Shown here: positions 5,708 to 6,445 of the stretch, in pieces | Position numbering within the stretch: position 1 is the first letter of the stretch | Layout of the letters: every line of letters begins with the position of its first letter | Source: an uncultured Micrococcales bacterium | Lineage (GTDB): Bacteria > Actinomycetota > Actinomycetes > Actinomycetales > Microbacteriaceae | DNA length: 6,445 nt | Reading direction: 5' to 3' | Assembly (NCBI GenBank): GCA_903831585.1 | Contig: CAIKYE010000086.1 | Span: forward strand, 1-6,445 | Position numbers and translations under genes: made by a program | Notes under the pieces: model-generated | Database searches by the model: none | Told to the model about the DNA's origin: nothing | Seen by the model: the letters and a program-made list of their open reading frames with translations, nothing else

Positions 5708-6445
5708 TGGCTGGGCGAAAGAACCCTGAAGGCAAAATGCCATTCAGGGGCCACCTGATAGAACTTAGAAAGCGACTGGTTTGGTCAGCCGCCTTCGTAC
5801 TGGCGGGTGCGGTCGTTGGTTGGTTTCTATTCGATCCGGTGTTTGCACTTCTTCAGCAGCCGATAATCGACCTCGCCAAAGAAGATGATCTCAACGCTTC
5901 GGTCAACTTCGGCACGGTACTCGGAGCTCTTGATCTTCGCATCCAAGTTTCGATTTTTCTCGGTGTTTTTGTATCAAGCCCGGTTTGGCTCTACCAACTC
6001 TGGGCTTTCATCACGCCAGCACTAAAGCGGCGCGAAAAGAAATTCACACTGTTTTTTCTTTTTACCGCGGTGCCGATGTTCCTGGCCGGTTGCGCGATGG
6101 CCTGGGTGGCGTTTCCGACGTTTGTTCGCACACTGCTCGGATTCACGCCCGAGGGCAGCGCAAACGTTATTAGCGCAAGCGAATACGTGCTTTTCGCTCT
6201 GAGGATACTTTTGGTGTTTGGAATCACTTTCGTAATGCCGGTGGTCTTGCTGCTACTGAACTTCATTGGCGTTTTGAGCGCAAAGAGCATCATCAAGTCT
6301 TGGCGCATCGCCGTTCTCGTGATTGCGTTGGTTGCGGCGCTTGCCACGCCGACGGCTGACCCGATGTCGATGCTTCTGGTCATGGTTCCGTTGATTCTCT
6401 TGTATCTGCTGTCTGCGTTAATTGCGTGGTTTCACGATCGAATCA
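5707..6445 (+). CDS. tatC: Sec-independent protein translocase subunit TatC (C-terminal end cut off)
   Basis: Hand translation gives 246 residues with no stop before the window ends; only the tail is missing. TatC is the multi-pass receptor that recognises twin-arginine signal peptides. HLIELRKRL (16-24, with E19) is nearly identical to the E. coli cytoplasmic N-terminal motif. YQLWAFITPALKRREKK (96-112) contains F101 and E110, equivalents of the E. coli signal-binding F94 and E103. The helices fall at about 25-42, 79-100, 113-136, 161-187, 199-213 and 220-241, with TPTADP (214-219) before the last. The start is uncertain. GTG 5707 overlaps the tatA stop (TAGTG) and yields the prefix RKNPEGKM, comparable to the basic NP-containing prefix of mycobacterial TatC. 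ATG 5737 has GAAGG upstream, but both lie inside a hairpin (5724-5749). I chose the GTG on family resemblance. Confidence 0.93.
   Translation, partial: MAGRKNPEGKMPFRGHLIELRKRLVWSAAFVLAGAVVGWFLFDPVFALLQQPIIDLAKEDDLNASVNFGTVLGALDLRIQVSIFLGVFVSSPVWLYQLWAFITPALKRREKKFTLFFLFTAVPMFLAGCAMAWVAFPTFVRTLLGFTPEGSANVISASEYVLFALRILLVFGITFVMPVVLLLLNFIGVLSAKSIIKSWRIAVLVIALVAALATPTADPMSMLLVMVPLILLYLLSALIAWFHDRI
5724..5749 (+). other. Hairpin at the tatA-tatC junction
   Basis: CCCTGAAGGCA (5724-5734) pairs with TGCC (5738-5741) plus TTCAGGG (5743-5749), an 11-bp stem with one bulged A at 5742 and an AAA loop (5735-5737). The stem contains GAAGG (5728-5732) and the T and G of the in-frame ATG at 5737, so in RNA it would mask that ribosome-binding site. 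No T-run follows, so it is not a standard intrinsic terminator. It lies within tatC if GTG 5707 is the start. Confidence 0.6.

Noticed and set aside
5991..6383. Minus-strand open frame of 130 codons near the window end
   Set aside because: It is antisense to tatC, whose plus-strand translation is unmistakable; the frame is a by-product of tatC codon use.

Overview
The window looks like a compact stretch of an actinobacterial chromosome. Its gene set and order are a recognisable actinobacterial neighbourhood: a PAC2-family gene, a HAD phosphatase, trmI, an FKBP lipoprotein, pafB, pafC, tatA and tatC. The mid-range base composition (by eye about half G+C), very short intergenic gaps and frequent TTG/GTG starts suggest a small-genome member, possibly a freshwater Microbacteriaceae relative of the Luna type (Rhodoluna/Aquiluna). 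The lineage is inference; the gene identities are much firmer.

Layout: positions 1-428 hold the first half of a PAC2-family gene on the minus strand, cut by the window edge. A short divergent promoter region (about 429-486) separates it from a tightly packed plus-strand series that continues to the window end: HAD phosphatase (487-1164), tRNA m1A58 methyltransferase TrmI (1157-2167), a secreted lipoprotein with two FKBP-like domains (2209-3189), the paired WYL regulators PafB (3208-4209) and PafC (4202-5185), an unrecognised small membrane protein (5185-5517), TatA (5510-5707) and a partial TatC (5707-6445). Adjacent genes overlap by 8 or 1 nt or are separated by at most about 41 nt. No terminator is visible between them, so they are probably one operon, driven at least in part by a promoter that appears to give a leaderless HAD message.

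Biologically the operon mixes tRNA modification, extracytoplasmic folding, the PafBC DNA-damage transcription activator and the core of the Tat export pathway. In many actinobacteria the genes for the Pup-proteasome system (mpa/arc, dop, pup, prcBA, pafA) lie between trmI and pafB. None is present here, although both flanks and the PAC2 gene remain. A second notable feature is an 11-bp hairpin with one bulged base at the tatA-tatC junction. It buries a Shine-Dalgarno-like sequence and an in-frame ATG, which bears on where TatC starts and possibly on the TatA:TatC ratio. No RNA genes, mobile elements, CRISPR arrays or long repeats were seen, and no gene-free stretch exceeds 300 bases.
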